A stretch of 60,000 nucleotides of DNA from Lineus longissimus (GCF_910592395.1 NC_088317.1:436001-496000), one strand, 5' to 3'. Shown: positions 1 through 13,962, counted from the first letter of the stretch. Notes: generated by a model from the letters alone, not told the origin. Numbers and translations are program-made.

Positions 1-457
1 ACTGGTATGGCGACAATCCATCTGTTAGTAGGCGGGCCATGGGAATTGTCCTCAGAAGATACAGAAATGTCCACTTAATTGTCCCTAAAAGAAACAGAAT
101 TCCAACACGGCTGGAACGATTATTGATAATGTTGAAACACGCTCACTCGTCAGCTGGAAAAAAATCTAACATCGCGTCAGGATAAAACCTTCACCTCACT
201 GTATTACTTCCCGAATGAGGTACTGCCACCAGTTGCTACACACAATCTGATTTGTTGGTCAGTAACCATGACAACGGAATTAAATCCCCGACTCTGTGAT
301 ATCATAGAATACAAATTTACTATGGCAAGAAAGGCTTAGCAGTTGGGAAAGAAAGATACTTTGGAGCTGAAGAGAAGATACTGGCGTTAGTGTGTTTTCT
401 TGTCCTAACAAATAACGTTGCACTGCAAGAACAGGGTTCCAGAATGTGAAAGTCCAC

Positions 458-488
458 TTTAGTGGTCGCCGCCCGGGGTTCCACTGTA
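458..488 (-). mobile_element. Pogo/Tigger-like transposon end
   Basis: On the - strand, TA then CAGTGGAACCCCGGGCGGCG. The same start (CAGTGGAACCCCGG) occurs at 22951 and 28144. CAGT-GAACC termini next to TA are typical of pogo/Tigger DNA transposons. The rest of the element would lie to the left; no partner end found in the window. Confidence 0.45.
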
Positions 489-990
489 GATATCGTAAGA
501 TGTGTTGGTTAATGATGATACTGCCATTTACCAAGCTGTCACCGGCAGTCATTTCGAACCCACTCCAGTGTCATCTCATCTGTATCTCAGGAGCCCTTAT
601 CTAACTAATTGCTATGATATACTGACAATGGAACAGCATGAGAACAAAGTGTCACAGAAAGAAGGCTGGATTCAGTGTCATGTTTATGTCATATTTTCAT
701 TAACCGTTTTCATTGTCATCTAACCTCTACCTCAAAGACCCTTTTCTAACTAAATACCATGCTTTTGTAGGATTCACTAAAACTTCAGGACACTATTGAT
801 GTAAGTAGCCTACAATCTCTCAGTTGTGGTGAAGAATGTTCACTGCTTTTCTCGTGTGTTCACTCTGACCATTCATGCCAATCACTGCTGTTCCTAGCAC
901 GACATTCTTGGACCGACTTTGGGGGATGGAGTTACATCACATATCACACTGTTCACTGAGATCACACAGGTCACATTTCAATAACAAACG
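489..990. other. Non-coding, nothing recognised
   Basis: Short random open frames only; no splice-framed exon or repeat recognised. Confidence 0.5.
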
Positions 991-1080
991 TTTGTCTGAT
1001 CCACATGTCAAGTTACACCCATTTGTCTGATCCACATGTCAAGTTGTACTAATTTGTCTGATCCACAAGTTATGTATCTA
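991..1080. repeat. 31-bp tandem repeat, about 3 copies
   Basis: The string TTTGTCTGATCCACA starts at 991, 1022 and 1053, an exact 31-bp period. Copies differ by a few bases and the third is degraded. Confidence 0.9.
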
Positions 1081-1083
1081 CGT

Positions 1084-4000
1084 CTAATTGCTACAGTTGA
1101 CTGAGACAGTCATGTACTTGCACTTGAGTACTTGAATACTTGCACCAATTGATGTATTCAGTGAAACTATAGCATGTGTATATAAACCCGTACAGATGTC
1201 GCTCTTAAAGTTCCAAAATAACTTGAACATGATCGTATTGTCTTGACTGGGATTCGAAACACAGCTGCCATTACACAACCTCAAGATTGAACTACTGAAG
1301 TTGACAGTGGTGTGATCTCTTATCTGAACCCACCATCCCTGTACAGTTGTGACTGGATGACAGGAAAGTAGTGTTACCAGCTGTCACAGTAACAACAACT
1401 TTTATGTACTTGGACTTACCAGACATGGCAATAGCAGCAGTCAGTTTTGATCTTTCAGTCTGGAAGCCTTACACTTCCAAAATGAGTGATGAACACGTTT
1501 GAATAATTCAATAATTGAATATAAGATAGGTTATTAAATTCCTCCGAACCTGAATCAACATTGATCGTGTATGCGTGAAATTGATTTGCTAGAAACCATA
1601 TAGAGTTGTCTGCAGACGGACTGATGTAATTTATGGATAGACGAATATGAACAAAAAGAAGAGTCAGGTTATTGCTTAAGTGAGAATTTTACAATTTGTT
1701 TTGTAATAGAACTGCCTTCACAGCTAAGCAGTGGAGGTGATATTACGCCATGGCGATTTCATAGTTTAACACAGACAATATTTCAATGAATTTTAAAACG
1801 ATTGATGAAGGAATAGCATCAGCTGTGTCATGGTTTCATTGAATAAACAAGCTGTGGCGTGATGTCTCTCAGCCTATGAAACCTCTGTCTGCTGGTAAAT
1901 CACAGCTGATATGTACAGTAGGCCTTTATGAATCAGTTGGATCTAGATTTATTGATCGATTTAATGTTTTGAATTCTCCTTCAAATTCGTCCCTCCCGCA
2001 GAAACATCTTCTGCGTTCCCCCTCTATCTACGACCATCTGCACAGCTGAACTCACAGATGTACCAAACGTGACTGAATTTGGTCAGTACACTGTATTCAC
2101 AGCTGAGCTCACAGATATGCCTCGAAGGATGCATTCACTTTCTTGTCTGCGAATACAGTAGCAGATGGTGAGGCCATTTGATTAGTACTGTTGATCTAGT
2201 ATTGATCATGTTTTATGGTATCTTGAATATGAACTTGGTGAACTGTACGATGGCAGCTCTTGCTGCTGAACAGCTAATACACTGATAACTCTAACTAATT
2301 TGAAAGCATAATAATGAAAACAAGTGTATATCAAGTCAGTCATTACACGAATGTACCATTAGATAGTGTTTAGAAATCTCCAACAAGCAACTCTTTGGCT
2401 ATGTGGGCACTGTGGCCGACGTGCCAATACTGTATTCTGATACATCCGGTGATAATCAGAAAACTTATTACAGGGCAATTGCAACAGTACCAAAAATGCT
2501 TTCTACAATTCTAAATGGTATTAATAGTTGACCTGAATTTACAGATAATTTCATCAATTTTGTCCTTTTGAAGTGTCTACAAGCCGGAGTATATATATGT
2601 TACTATTGTTGGTGCTTAATATATAGTATCAATTTGGTGTCAGTTTGTCTGATTAGCATTTCGAGTGGTTTCTGTTTGAACAACATGTTCGCTGTATGCT
2701 CTATTTTGATGAATAGAAAATAGAAACAAGTTTAGTCCGTCCCACAGCTGGCACAAGTAGCTGGAAAGCAGCTTTACATATAACACGTATTACACATTTA
2801 AAGCTCTCATCCGAGTCAGAAAATAACAAAGTTTGCCAGCCTGTGCTGTAATCAACTGAGTGGTTTCAAGATTTGAACGAGGTGATCTCTCTCCCACCAG
2901 GCATGTAGCCACTCTTACTATCCTGATATCTGGAGCTTTTGCCATTGCAGCATCAAAGTGATGTTTTATGACAGGATTAGCTATAAATGCTGATGAATAT
3001 CCTGCAGCAGAACCTGACTGTGATACCAGAAACTTGCTCATGGCTATTTGATACCTGGATTTGGTCATAAATTGGTTTTTGCGGGAATGGATGGGTCTGG
3101 CGGACGATGTCTTGGTCGTGATATCAAATGGTTTCATGCAACTGTTTGGTTTATGATAGGGTTGATGGAAGCTTTTATCTGGAAGGAATTTTCTATCAGA
3201 GACTTTTGTGGGATGTTGGCCAGATGATGGAGATTGCTCATTATGAACTACTTGCATTAAAGCGGACACGCGTAGAGTCTGTACATGTATTACCGAAAAA
3301 GATCATCATTCCTATCAAGCTACTTTTGTTCAAGTTCATTGGATAGTCTGAAGGGTTCGTATTTTCCCTGGGAGAATCAAAAATAATCTACAGCGAGCAT
3401 ACCGTTACTTAGCATTGGTAGGGTCCTGGTACATTAGTATGAGGTTTTAGTGGTTTTCTTCCCTTGATCTTCGGTATGGTTATTGGCAGTTTCAACTTCT
3501 TGAAGGTGACAAGGAACAAACAGCATTTACAGCTCAAACTGGGCGCTTGTTTTTGCATATACATAACATGGTAACAGTCACAGAGGAAGTTGCCAGAGTA
3601 CTGCCTAATGAAAGTAATGGGAGTTTTATGACATGTATCGTATACCAGTAACAATGTCATGCTACTCTTTCCTTGCCCGCCGAAAAAAGGTAGAAACTAA
3701 TACAGAGCAAATGGCCCTGAAGGCCAGGGTAGGGTTGTTTGATGGTTCTCTCTATTCATTCATGTTTTCAATCCGGCAGCAAAGAAAATTCGTGGGTTAA
3801 AAGTAATTGTGGTTGATCTGCCATGATAATCGATGAATCAATAGTTCGACTGATTGATCCCTGCGTTGTTGCTAATCAGCTATTTTCACAAGACATGCCA
3901 GCGGAGGTGCCCGGTTTAATCATTCAGACGTCAACAAACTGCCTTAATGAGACTTGTCTTGTGTGAGTTGATGAGGTTCTGATGCTGTGAAGACATGAAT

Positions 4001-5993
4001 TCATTAACTCACTCGGTTTTTTATTGACCTCTGATGCAGACACATATAGAATCTTCACTACGACAAGGAACATTTAGGACCTGAAAATAAGCACATAGTC
4101 CATAAGATAAAATCTAAATCGCTTATTTCTCGCTTTAGCATTTCAACAGCCAATTTATCGTCCACACCAATGCTTACATATGGGTATATCAGTTAACTGT
4201 TGATTTGCGCTTGAAATCAGAGCCAGCAAATTGATTGGGAATGAATCCCCGATGGCCACCATTTACCAACAGTGATTATTCTTCTGCCTCCGAGGACTTG
4301 ATGTGAAATAAAACTATTCCGAACATCATAGCACACACAATACATTAATACTAATGAGATGGTAATTATGATGTGCGATTTGCATTCCGTGAGATGACAA
4401 AGTGTCTTTTTGATTTCGAGCAAAACTATGCTCACTATTGCGGTCCTGGTATGTTGATACATTGAAGACTAACTTGACAAATGTGACATTGAGCAACCCA
4501 CAGGTTGGCACATGCCAGTATAGTTTTGATGGTTGTGGAAGCACATTGCTCACTGTAGAATGAAGAGGAAGCCATTTGGCCACTGGCTCCAATTGGTGAC
4601 CAACCACACTTGAATGCTAGTAAACTGAGTGAAAACACCTTTCTTGAGAAGAAATGAATCGGTACCACAGGTAAGAGTATCATTATTGATAAGCCACGAT
4701 CACCACGTAACTAGCCTACCCTACACATTATTGTTGAGGTTATTGGTCCACCTGACATGATTTATCTACAATTATCTGGTTTATAATGATAAATCATACA
4801 ACTGGTGAGTTCTGCATGGGGCATCTGATTCGTCATCCAAATGTAATGCACAGGGTCTGGTCGGTCATGAGCGTTAGCCGTAACGTTGGCTTTAAAACCT
4901 AACACTATATTGAAAATGATTTTTTTAGATAACATTCAGTTGGGCTGACTATGGCATTTGTCTGTAACATCGATTGAGCAACTGTGCCCTGGTTTGTAAT
5001 GATCGCAAGCAATGACATTTAGTTGTGGGGCTTAAGTAGATCCTGGGATCTGATCAGTCGTTGTCAGCTCGCTAAAAAGCTCCATTCAAGCCAAGGACTA
5101 GAATCACTGGAATCTCAAATATCTAACACGACTTTACTTCGGTTGTTTACGACAACACATATCATATTGGAGCATAATTCATGTGAGACGAACGATTGAT
5201 TACTGTCGCTCATTAACACCCATTTAATGAACGCACGTTTTTTACCAACTTATTATCACATCTCGCACACAGTGCTGATTGATCCACAACATACTCTGAC
5301 ATTTCATAGCAGCGGGGCGTTGATTCGAAGGCAACAGGTCAGCGGCTTTGCTCAGGTGATCTTTTTTTCTTGTGTCTAAAAGCAGCAGATGCGATCAATA
5401 AGCTTTTATCCAGGAGCGGAGCACATTCATGACATTGATTAAAACCTTGAAATTGCCTGACAGCAGCTACATTCGGCAGGTTAAACAGCCTTCTCAGGCA
5501 AAAGGTCGATCCTCCGTGTGGACTGCAAATAAGTAACTATCCCTGTCCGGTCGTTGATTGACATCCTCTTATCTGTCATATCTGTCAGCTAAGATACCCA
5601 ACATAACTATGGCTGGCATTACCCTACGAGTTACTATACAGGATCAAGCTGGCCTCATCTCCAGACAATACACCACCAGCTGTCTCTCTAGTCTCGTTAA
5701 CCTCATTGTGATTGAATCATGACTAATAACTCTTATTACCACAATTGGTTATGTTTGTACACGATATTGCTCAGGATGGACTAAAATAAGGAACTATTGA
5801 CTGCGAAATAGTTGTACTTTGTGTTGTTCCAATGAAAGATTCCGTAAAGAGCACGCTAGTGTTCTGTTTACAATCTTCGCCGATTTAAAGATACAATTAA
5901 TGATGTCAACCCTTATTTTGTCCCTGTAGATGACCTGGCTTAGCTTCAAATCAATTCACTGGACAGTCTTGCTCTTAAACTAAGCTACTCAAT
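1084..5993. other. Non-coding stretch, no gene recognised
   Basis: Mostly AT-leaning unique sequence. It contains a short imperfect duplication near 2041-2125 (CACAGCTGA.CTCACAGAT twice) and a 159-codon open frame on the - strand at 2790-3269 with no recognised domain or supporting splice context. Possibly intron 1 of UNC80 or intergenic DNA. Confidence 0.5.
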
Positions 5994-6736
5994 TTGAATC
6001 ATTTCTTCAAGGCGACAAGCATTCTCTTACCTGGCAAGCCGCTTCAATCACACCTTTTATGCTTGTCTAGTTACCTGGGTGCAAATGGCCCTCCGATAAC
6101 TCAGTTTGCATACCTTCCTGAATCTGAAACCAAAATAAAGAGTCGATACCTCTCGATCCCTGGCTCTCTAATATCTGCCATTTCTCCAAGACAACCCAGC
6201 ACTCGCCCACTCCAAAGCAGGCAACTTCAATTACGTGCAGCCATGTCTAGTTACGAGGACGCAATGAGGCATGCTTGGCAGCTAATTCGATTACGAGATC
6301 ACGGTGAGGCTGTCATCTCCGATGGGGAAGATGACGCGATATCGACAGATGTCTTTGCTGAGGCGTTCGTTCCAGCTTTGATCCGTTCAGATGACATATC
6401 ATAACTTCTTCTCAGCTACTACCATTCCAGACCAGAGCAATAGTGTATCAGTCACTTCTTCCAGACAACACTACTTTGACAACTCAAGTTCCAGAGCCTT
6501 GGGTCCATGCAGAGGCATGTAACTTCGCCTGGTTATTCCTGTGTGAGCTAGCTAAAAGCTACGTGTCATTTCCTCAGACAACCCAGCGCTCACCTCCTTC
6601 ATTCGACAGCATGCCAAGCAACTTCAATTACGCGCGGCCATGTCTAGATACGAGGATGCAATCAGGCAAGCTTGGCAGCTAATTCGATCACGGGATCTCG
6701 GTGAGGCTGCCATCATCCTGGCGATGGGAGAGATGA
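5994..6736 (+). pseudogene. Tandemly duplicated coding-like fragment, function unknown
   Basis: Two related segments, about 6181-6325 and 6569-6736, lie about 390 bp apart. In matching frames they read QLQLRAAMSSYEDAMRHAWQ and QLQLRAAMSRYEDAIRQAWQ, then LIR.RD.GEA. The first is in an open frame of 136 codons (5994-6404); the second meets a stop soon after. The base differences do not show a clear excess of silent changes. I do not recognise the family; it may be a decayed transposon or retrocopy piece. Confidence 0.35.
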
Positions 6737-9208
6737 CATGAGGAGATGGGAGAGATGTCTTAGCCAACCTGACAAGGTTGTCTTCATTAGGAGCACGACA
6801 TCGTCAACACGCATGTTGCACTCAATTATCGTTGGCTCCTTTTTCAGGTATTAGCACATTGGTATCAGTTATTCTGAACACTAGTTGCAGAGGAAGGTCT
6901 TCGGAGAAATAATGAACTATGTTTTTTTGTTTTGGCTTTTTAGTTATGTTTTGCGTGGATCATATTGATGATTGGTCTGATGAGGTGAGGTGAGATGAGG
7001 GACAATGGGAGTGCATACTGGCAAAAACGACAGCATAAATTCTGCTACAGTCATATGCATAACTGTCTGAGAAAGCCGAAGAGAAGAATAAAAATAGACT
7101 GAACACCCAATTAACTTACAACACTCACCCCTAATGAGGAGATTAAGATGAGTCTATTAAGATCTAATGACTGTTGCTTATTAACAAGGCGTTAATGAGG
7201 TTTAATTTCGACTTGTAGCTATTCGAATTTCAATGCGCGTTGAGCGGAAATAAAAAAACCATTACATTACTGCTTCCCCAAGTGTGATTAGAAGATCAAA
7301 TCAAAGCTTGACTCGTTACACAAATCAATATCATGCAACGGCAGTTAGGTTCTGTGTCACCGTCTCCGTTGATGCTATGCACTGCTAGTGATAAAGCTGT
7401 GCCATTGAAAAGTAAATTGCAGTGGTGAATTTCGTTCTGTCTCCCAATGTATTGCACCAGCTCTTGCTTAGCCTCCGGGGGCGAAGCACTCTCGGTGCCT
7501 TTATCATCAGGATGTGTGAGCTGTTGATGCAGCAATATGCAAGTATCATCCTTGCCGAAGGCCTCATCAGTTGTTAACAGATAGTAAACGCCTCGGGCAT
7601 ATTTCAAACCTCTGGTATCACCTATGAAGAAGAGTATTGCATTTCCAACGGGCTAGTATGTACATTCAAGAGAACACACTTGGTCTTTAAAAGTCAAAGT
7701 GCGTTTTCAAATCATGACGTTAAACAGCTGCTACACAAGTAGTGTTGACCACTTTTTAAAAACATGTTGCGAAAAGGTCAGGGGCGAGAGCATACACACC
7801 CAAGAAAGATGGCAGCTTATGCTGTTGAATTGAAGAATAGAGATGATTTTCTCCATTGTTGATGTAACATATCGATCTTGAGGAGGAATTATGGATAATC
7901 TATTCTTTGTATTATACATTACTTGTTTAGTTCAATAATGCAGCTATTTTAGCTCATCTGTACCCAAGTGCACCTATGTACTCTAAGTGAAAGTATAAGG
8001 TCGGAAGTCCTGAGCCGGTGAATGTGCATCTCTACCATCTCTGCTTCCCTCTTCCCTGGCCATACGAACTGAGGTACCTTTATGCAGGTCAATATTAACA
8101 GTCTGGATTCCCATCAGCAAAATACAAATAAGACCGAATCATTCATCAATTTAGCCACCACTGGTGATATCCGTTCCTGGTCAAAGAACAGATGGTTGTG
8201 GCAGGGTATCAGCCACAAAGAAAGGCCATTCGAGTAACTGTCATAAGCAGATATTACTAGTCAGCCAGGGATAACGTGGAGAGTTGGCATTCCTTTCTTA
8301 CACAAAAACGACAGTTGTGCCATTCATTCAGAATAGTTGTATTTTTGGTAAAGACTGTATTCTTTTATCTCGAAGGCAGTACAGGTTGTCCTTTGTTGAG
8401 ATACTAGGCCATCAGTGGCAAGGATGGGTCATTGAGGTATTTTGAAGAGATTTGATGTACAGCTCGTATAATAATAGCAATATTAATTCTCATCATGTTT
8501 ACCTGAAGTCCCATTGCTTGAATAAAAATAAAGATACTAATTCCCATCACGTTTACCTGAAGTCTTGTACCACTCTTTGGATTGATTGCCCCTTCTGAAC
8601 TCCTCTGGAGGATATTGCTTGGCTTGGATGAACGACTACTTCATCGTTTAGGGTCATTGTGATAAAGCAATTACCAGCGCCGACACCTTACATTTCTAGA
8701 TTCAATTTTGATAATCATTGCACGTTATTGATTATGCTGTCGTGGTGCTCGTCACTGTACAGGTATTTATAGCAGAATTGATGAGGCCAAGAATGCGGGA
8801 ACACTTGAGTACGGCGGGAAAGAAGAAGATGACTTAGCCTGTCATGTTCAATGCCAGCATGTCCAGTGGCGATGTAGTTACCTTTTTGTGACAGCTGAGA
8901 ATCGATAGCAATATCAGTGTCGTTTGGTATTGCTACTTTTTGCCATTATCACTAAATGGGAAGTTTGCTTTTTGATTTGTAATTTAAAGCAGATCATTGA
9001 CTTTTACTTAAGATTGACTGCATTGGTTGGAATCAGAGGTTCTCTTTTGCCAGACTGATACATTTTCCATCAGTTAAATGTTACTTCACTGTACAAAATA
9101 GTGTTTAAAATAACATTGAAACCAAATCAACGCTGACTCAAAGTTAGTTTGCCACACCCAACACCGAATATGAAGGACTGATGATGTTGATTCATAAAAG
9201 TCAAAAAG
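6737..9208. other. Mostly non-coding; a coding-like - strand ORF and a short duplication
   Basis: The - strand frame 7296-7607 has a coding-like composition (TTDEAFGKDDTCILLHQQLT, then QELVQYIGRQNEIHHC) but no recognised family. At about 8484-8567 a roughly 60-bp segment containing CATCA(T/C)GTTTACCTGAAGTC occurs twice in tandem. Nothing else recognised. Confidence 0.4.
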
Positions 9209-9264
9209 TCAAAATTTTGAAAAGTTTTCAAAGTCAAGAAAGTTTTGGGACTGATGATGTTGGT
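9209..9264. repeat. Dispersed 56-bp repeat, copy 1
   Basis: Begins TCAAAATTTTGAAAAG and ends GGGACTGATGATGTTGGT. It matches 23003-23058 with two mismatches. A partial extra copy of the end (GGACTGATGATGTTGATTCA) lies just upstream at about 9176. Confidence 0.85.
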
Positions 9265-12200
9265 TCATTTTGAGCAGAAAACAAAAAAAACAGTAAAATA
9301 ATTTTTTTGACTTAGAATTTTTTTTCCATGTGTTGTCTGGTGCCGTTGCCCTGCGATATATCATGTCAACAGCCCGATTCGTAAAGGCTGACATGAACAC
9401 TGAACTAGTTATATTGTCTCCACGGGATAATAAATCGCTAAGATGCCATCGGGTCTTATCTATCGCCAAGACAATTAGAAAGTCTGGCTGGATGAAAAAT
9501 GACTTTGGTCACTGTTGTGTAATTCATGTTGGCAAACGACCGTACCGCTGTGATAGATTGGTCGGTTCTGGTGATTTCCCTGTTGGTAAAAGAGTATGGC
9601 CTGTACTCCCCCGAGTATTACTCTAAAGGGTTCTATCAAAGGAGAATACTTGTTAAGAATGTGTGTAAGTGATGCTCTCTGTACCCGAACTCTATGATTT
9701 CCATGATCGGCGAAAGCCTGGCAGGTTGCAGCTCTTGCTTTAGCTTAGATCAACCCTTGCCGACCAATCTTTTGATGCAGGTTTTGGCTCCTTTAGATTC
9801 TGTGCAGTGACATGGTAATGACATCATATAAATTCATCGTGAAGTGAGGCAAAACTTTAAACTAAATTGTCACATGGCCTCCCTGAGAATATTGAGCATC
9901 ATCGGGTTAGAGAAGAAATCCCAATGTCATTCCAAAATCAATTTTTTTCAGCTTAGCTAATTGACTTTAATCAAATAACACATTGCAATCCCGAGGCATT
10001 TCGTCAGCGAAAAAAATTGATTCGACGCCGATGTGAGACATTGAAATGTCAAGTTATTTTCGACACAGTGTAGGTGATTAGGTATGTTTAAGCAGTGATG
10101 CAGAGTGGGTGTAGCGGTTACATTAAGCCAGCTATGGCCAGGTCTGAGGCTTTTACCCCTCAAGGATTTTGGGAACTCGCGCTCACGTTGTTGCAGTGAT
10201 GCTTGGTACCAAATCAGTTGACAATAAAATTGATGCTTGTAAGCAATCCAAAAGCTTGGTTTAGAGAGGCGCTGTTTTTGTGCATCCCATTGGTTTTTCA
10301 CTGCATTAGCATTTAGCAGTATCTACCCACTCAAGGCCGCTGGGGAAATTGACAGAGTTGTGGCTGGGGATCAGCAAAATGAGATTTACGATATAATGTA
10401 AAGAATCTTTGTAGAAATACACAATACCAATGTATAGCACTTATCAAACATGAATAAATGATGCCAGACTATGGAGTGGATTACTTGAAATTCATATCTG
10501 GTATTTGTGAATTCAAACAATGGCTCTCCAGGGATGGAGTATAAAACCAAATCTCAGATCTACCATAGCATTCCCCGCCACAGTGAAAATAACCAGTTGC
10601 TTCATCATGCAGTTAACGAGATCGTACTCACATTGCGCCAGACAAAGTTCAAAAACATCTGCAAGATATTGAAATTTAATCGTTAATCGAACTAATCGCA
10701 CTATTGGTCAACTGAAGCACAAAGTCACGCTGTGCTCGACAAAATTGGAAATATTGAAAAATGTTGAAATTTCAATGGATGTATGTGCCTCACGAGACTT
10801 CATGGTAGAATAGACGTCTCAAATTATTGGACATTTTAGTCTGAACGATAACGATATCTTGAAGGGTTTTCGCTTGACATGTTGTCGTGTCTGGCATTGG
10901 CATTGAGGTTCTTTTCCACGTATTGAACTCTCAAGGATTGAGTTCTAGTTTGTGTTGCCAAGGAGTATTGTTGTGCTGGAATGGAGGAACGACTACAAGG
11001 ATAGACTCGTTGGAAGTGACAAATGCTCCCAAAGTTCTTCCTTCATTGGGATGCTTTTCGACTTCAGTACATTGTGTAACCATTATTACTAATGTGATGT
11101 TGATATTTGACGAATTGACATGGACAAGTCATTGAAATCGGAACAAGCCTGCTTAGTCCGAACTGTGGTGCTGAGTAACTAGTTGTCTTCATGTCATACA
11201 CAATGACTTGATATTAACCTACTGGCGTTCAGATGTTCGATCTAAACTTACTCCTTTGAATATCGTTGAAGCCAGGTACAGACTGAGATAGAGACGACCC
11301 TACATCGCCTCTTCCACAGAACACACAATAAAGCAGTGCGCTAATCTGCAATATTTGAGACTGTGATTGGTGTATTACAAGCGTTGCTGTCTGAGGAGCG
11401 GTGATCCGCTGTGTGCCGAACATGATTGATGAGCTAAATTACCAACCTCGTGTCTAAAATAGTCCGTTTCACACAGAGTCCATGATAGCTGGGATGATGA
11501 ATGGGTTTTTGGATCATCCTTTTGTGGTAATCAATGCGAATGGGAAGATAAAAATAGATCATCGGCAGTGGACGGCGCTGGCTTACTGCATGGGTTCGGG
11601 TGTTCACAAGAGATTAGTATTTTACTATCGTTGCTGATATTCTGGTATAAATGTTTTCATCTTGATAGCAAAAAGAACTATAATTCATCAGTACCGCTAG
11701 ATACTTTTGTATCACGACGAGAAAGGTGTGCGGTTGTTTTGTTTAGAGAACAAACATGAAGGAATTCACGGTATGCCGATGGTACCAACAGCAGTGAATA
11801 GATAAGGTGTCGATGACGATACAGGGTGCATTGTGATAACAAGGCAAGGAAAGCACCAACCTACATTCACAATCTCCATTTAGCAACATCGTTGACCGAG
11901 GTAGCTCCAGGAGACACTATTTCTGAGTAATTTGAAGGACTGGAGCCAACTGCTAGGCCAAGCGTCTTACACGATACTTCAGCCTGGTGTATGGATCTTG
12001 CCCATTAAACCCAACTTTCTGCCGAAGAATTAAATAATACGCCGATCTCAATTAGTTAATTTGTCAGATTGATGCCTAATAGACATCCGTTTGATATCAA
12101 GTGGCCATCGCTAATGCTGTAGAACTGTAGGTGTTTCTGAGGAAGTGGAACTGGCTTGGCCACACCCGGAGAAACCAAAGAAAATGTCTGTCTGACATCG

Positions 12201-12579
12201 TGCTAGAATGATATCGAGCTGACATCGTTTGGTAACGTTGTTGTTGTCTGACATCGTTTGGTAATGATGTTGATATCCATCCAATCGATGTCAAATGAAT
12301 AACATCACCATATTGTAATGTGTAGTAACGGTATCGCAATACAACAAAGGATGTCAATGCAGTATGGCTTTTAAAGGATGACCTTGCCCCATTGATCAGA
12401 TTGCGCATCAATAATCAATCACATTTAGCGATTAATAACGACATTAGCGAACACACAACAACAGAGCTGTCGCCTAAAATAGAATCGCTTCGAGCAACAG
12501 GCTACAATACCCAACGATCTGGTGAAGATAGGGGAATTGTATTTAAAGCTGACATGCATGCATAAAAACCCTAACGGCC
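9265..12579. other. Non-coding, nothing recognised
   Basis: Only scattered short open frames. A small local repeat (CTGACATCGTTTGGTAA twice, with a related CTGACATCGTG copy) lies at about 12188-12266. Confidence 0.5.
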
Positions 12580-13962
12580 AAGAAAAAATGAAAAATATTC
12601 CTCGAGCGGGTTCGAACACGGAATCCTCGCCACTTGAGCCTCACCGACTTATCCACTATGCCATGAAGCCATTGCTGTAGGTCAACGTAGTTTTCAGTTA
12701 TTAATTTCACGTACAGGCTTGACAGAATGACATCTTTTGTGCCATCCAAGGAGGATACCGCGGTGACGTCACGGCTTTTCCAAGATGGCGCTGCATATTG
12801 TAAACAAACTCGATCCACGGCCAAGGGAAAATCAAGTCATCAAAAAAGTTAGATTTTTCGCATCAAATCAGAGTTATTGGTACTTTTCTGCTATGAAATA
12901 AGTCTTCAGACAATTAGCTATCATTTGAATAATGAAAAGTGCTGTTTTGATGGGGAAAAATAGGGTTTTTTAAACCAAATAGCCGGGCACCGATCTTCCA
13001 AAATTAGCGATGGTTTAAAACAGTCTCCCAGATATGGGGCAATCTCTTCCTTATCATAATGGGATTTGGAGGCATGTTTACAGATTTTACAAGTTCGAGA
13101 CCTGTAAGACCTAAAACTCGCATAGATCCCCATAGATCCCCTCTATTTGTCGAGTTAGCGCCCCTGTAAGAACATGCATTTTCGGACACTAGAACGAAAT
13201 CTTCCTGCGGATATCGCCGTTTCGGTGATGATTTAAGGAGAAATTGACTGTTCTTAGAGTTGTATGGGACAGAAATGAGTTTATAATTCATGAATACATG
13301 AAGATATTATGATATGGGCGGGCTTCTAAGTCAAAACAATAACAAACTCAACTGCATCTCTACTGTATATTGCGTAGTGCATTGCCTAGTGTATTTCGTA
13401 GTGTATTTTAGCGGAGACATTATTTCCGCACTTTGGCCACGCCAAACGTCTTTTTTATTCGTGGAAATTAATCTGCTCTGTAAATATTATTTTACACAGG
13501 AAGAATCCATACTTGGTATTGCAATATCTCATGTCTATTGGTGTTTTTGTGTACAGGAGCGCACCAGACAGTGAGACGTGGAGATGTGTTCAGTGCTGCT
13601 GCTGTCAGTAGACTGAATCTGATTGGCCATAGCGATCAGTAATATGGGTCGGGATCACGTGATGTGACGTCACCGCGGTATCCTCCTTGTGTGCCATCTG
13701 TACTATATTCAGTTTCAAAGTGCCCTTTGAAATTTGCCAAATTACAATCATACTAGCAAAGTGAATTCATAAGATACATAATCAGGAGATGAACATGACA
13801 CCCTCTGATGATGATAGGAGCACGCAGCTATTTTTCGAGTTTTAAAGATGCTAAACAATTTCCCGCTTTGCTAGTTTTAAAACCATGCGTGTATTGAGGA
13901 ACTGTTTGATTAGGTGGCATTCGATTGCGTACAATAGTCACCCGAGGTCGCAACGGCCACTT
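12580..13962 (-). repeat. tRNA-like dispersed repeat, copy 1, split by a MITE
   Basis: The two parts 12580-12746 and 13699-13962 together are the reverse complement of 52557-52975. The left part carries a pol III B-box-like GGGTTCGAACAC (12608-12619) and an A-box-like CTTATCCACTATGCCA (12648 on, reversed). The repeat is therefore likely a tRNA-derived SINE or an element containing one. It is interrupted by the element at 12747-13689. Confidence 0.75.
12747..13689. mobile_element. 943-bp Mutator-like MITE with 26-bp inverted ends
   Basis: The left end starts CAAGGAGGATACCGCGGTGA and the right end is its exact inverse for 26 bp. Both ends are flanked by TGTGCCATC (12738-12746 and 13690-13698), a 9-bp target duplication. 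The uninterrupted equivalent site lies near 52806-52822. A 9-bp duplication with long perfect inverted ends and no transposase fits a Mutator-superfamily MITE (inference). The inverted ends contain the CREB/ATF palindrome TGACGTCA. Confidence 0.85.

Noticed and set aside
2790-3269. 159-codon - strand open frame
   Set aside because: No recognised domain, no clear splice context, and of a length expected by chance in 60 kb.
9330-9626. 98-codon + strand open frame
   Set aside because: No domain or splice support; composition looks random and it abuts a dispersed repeat.
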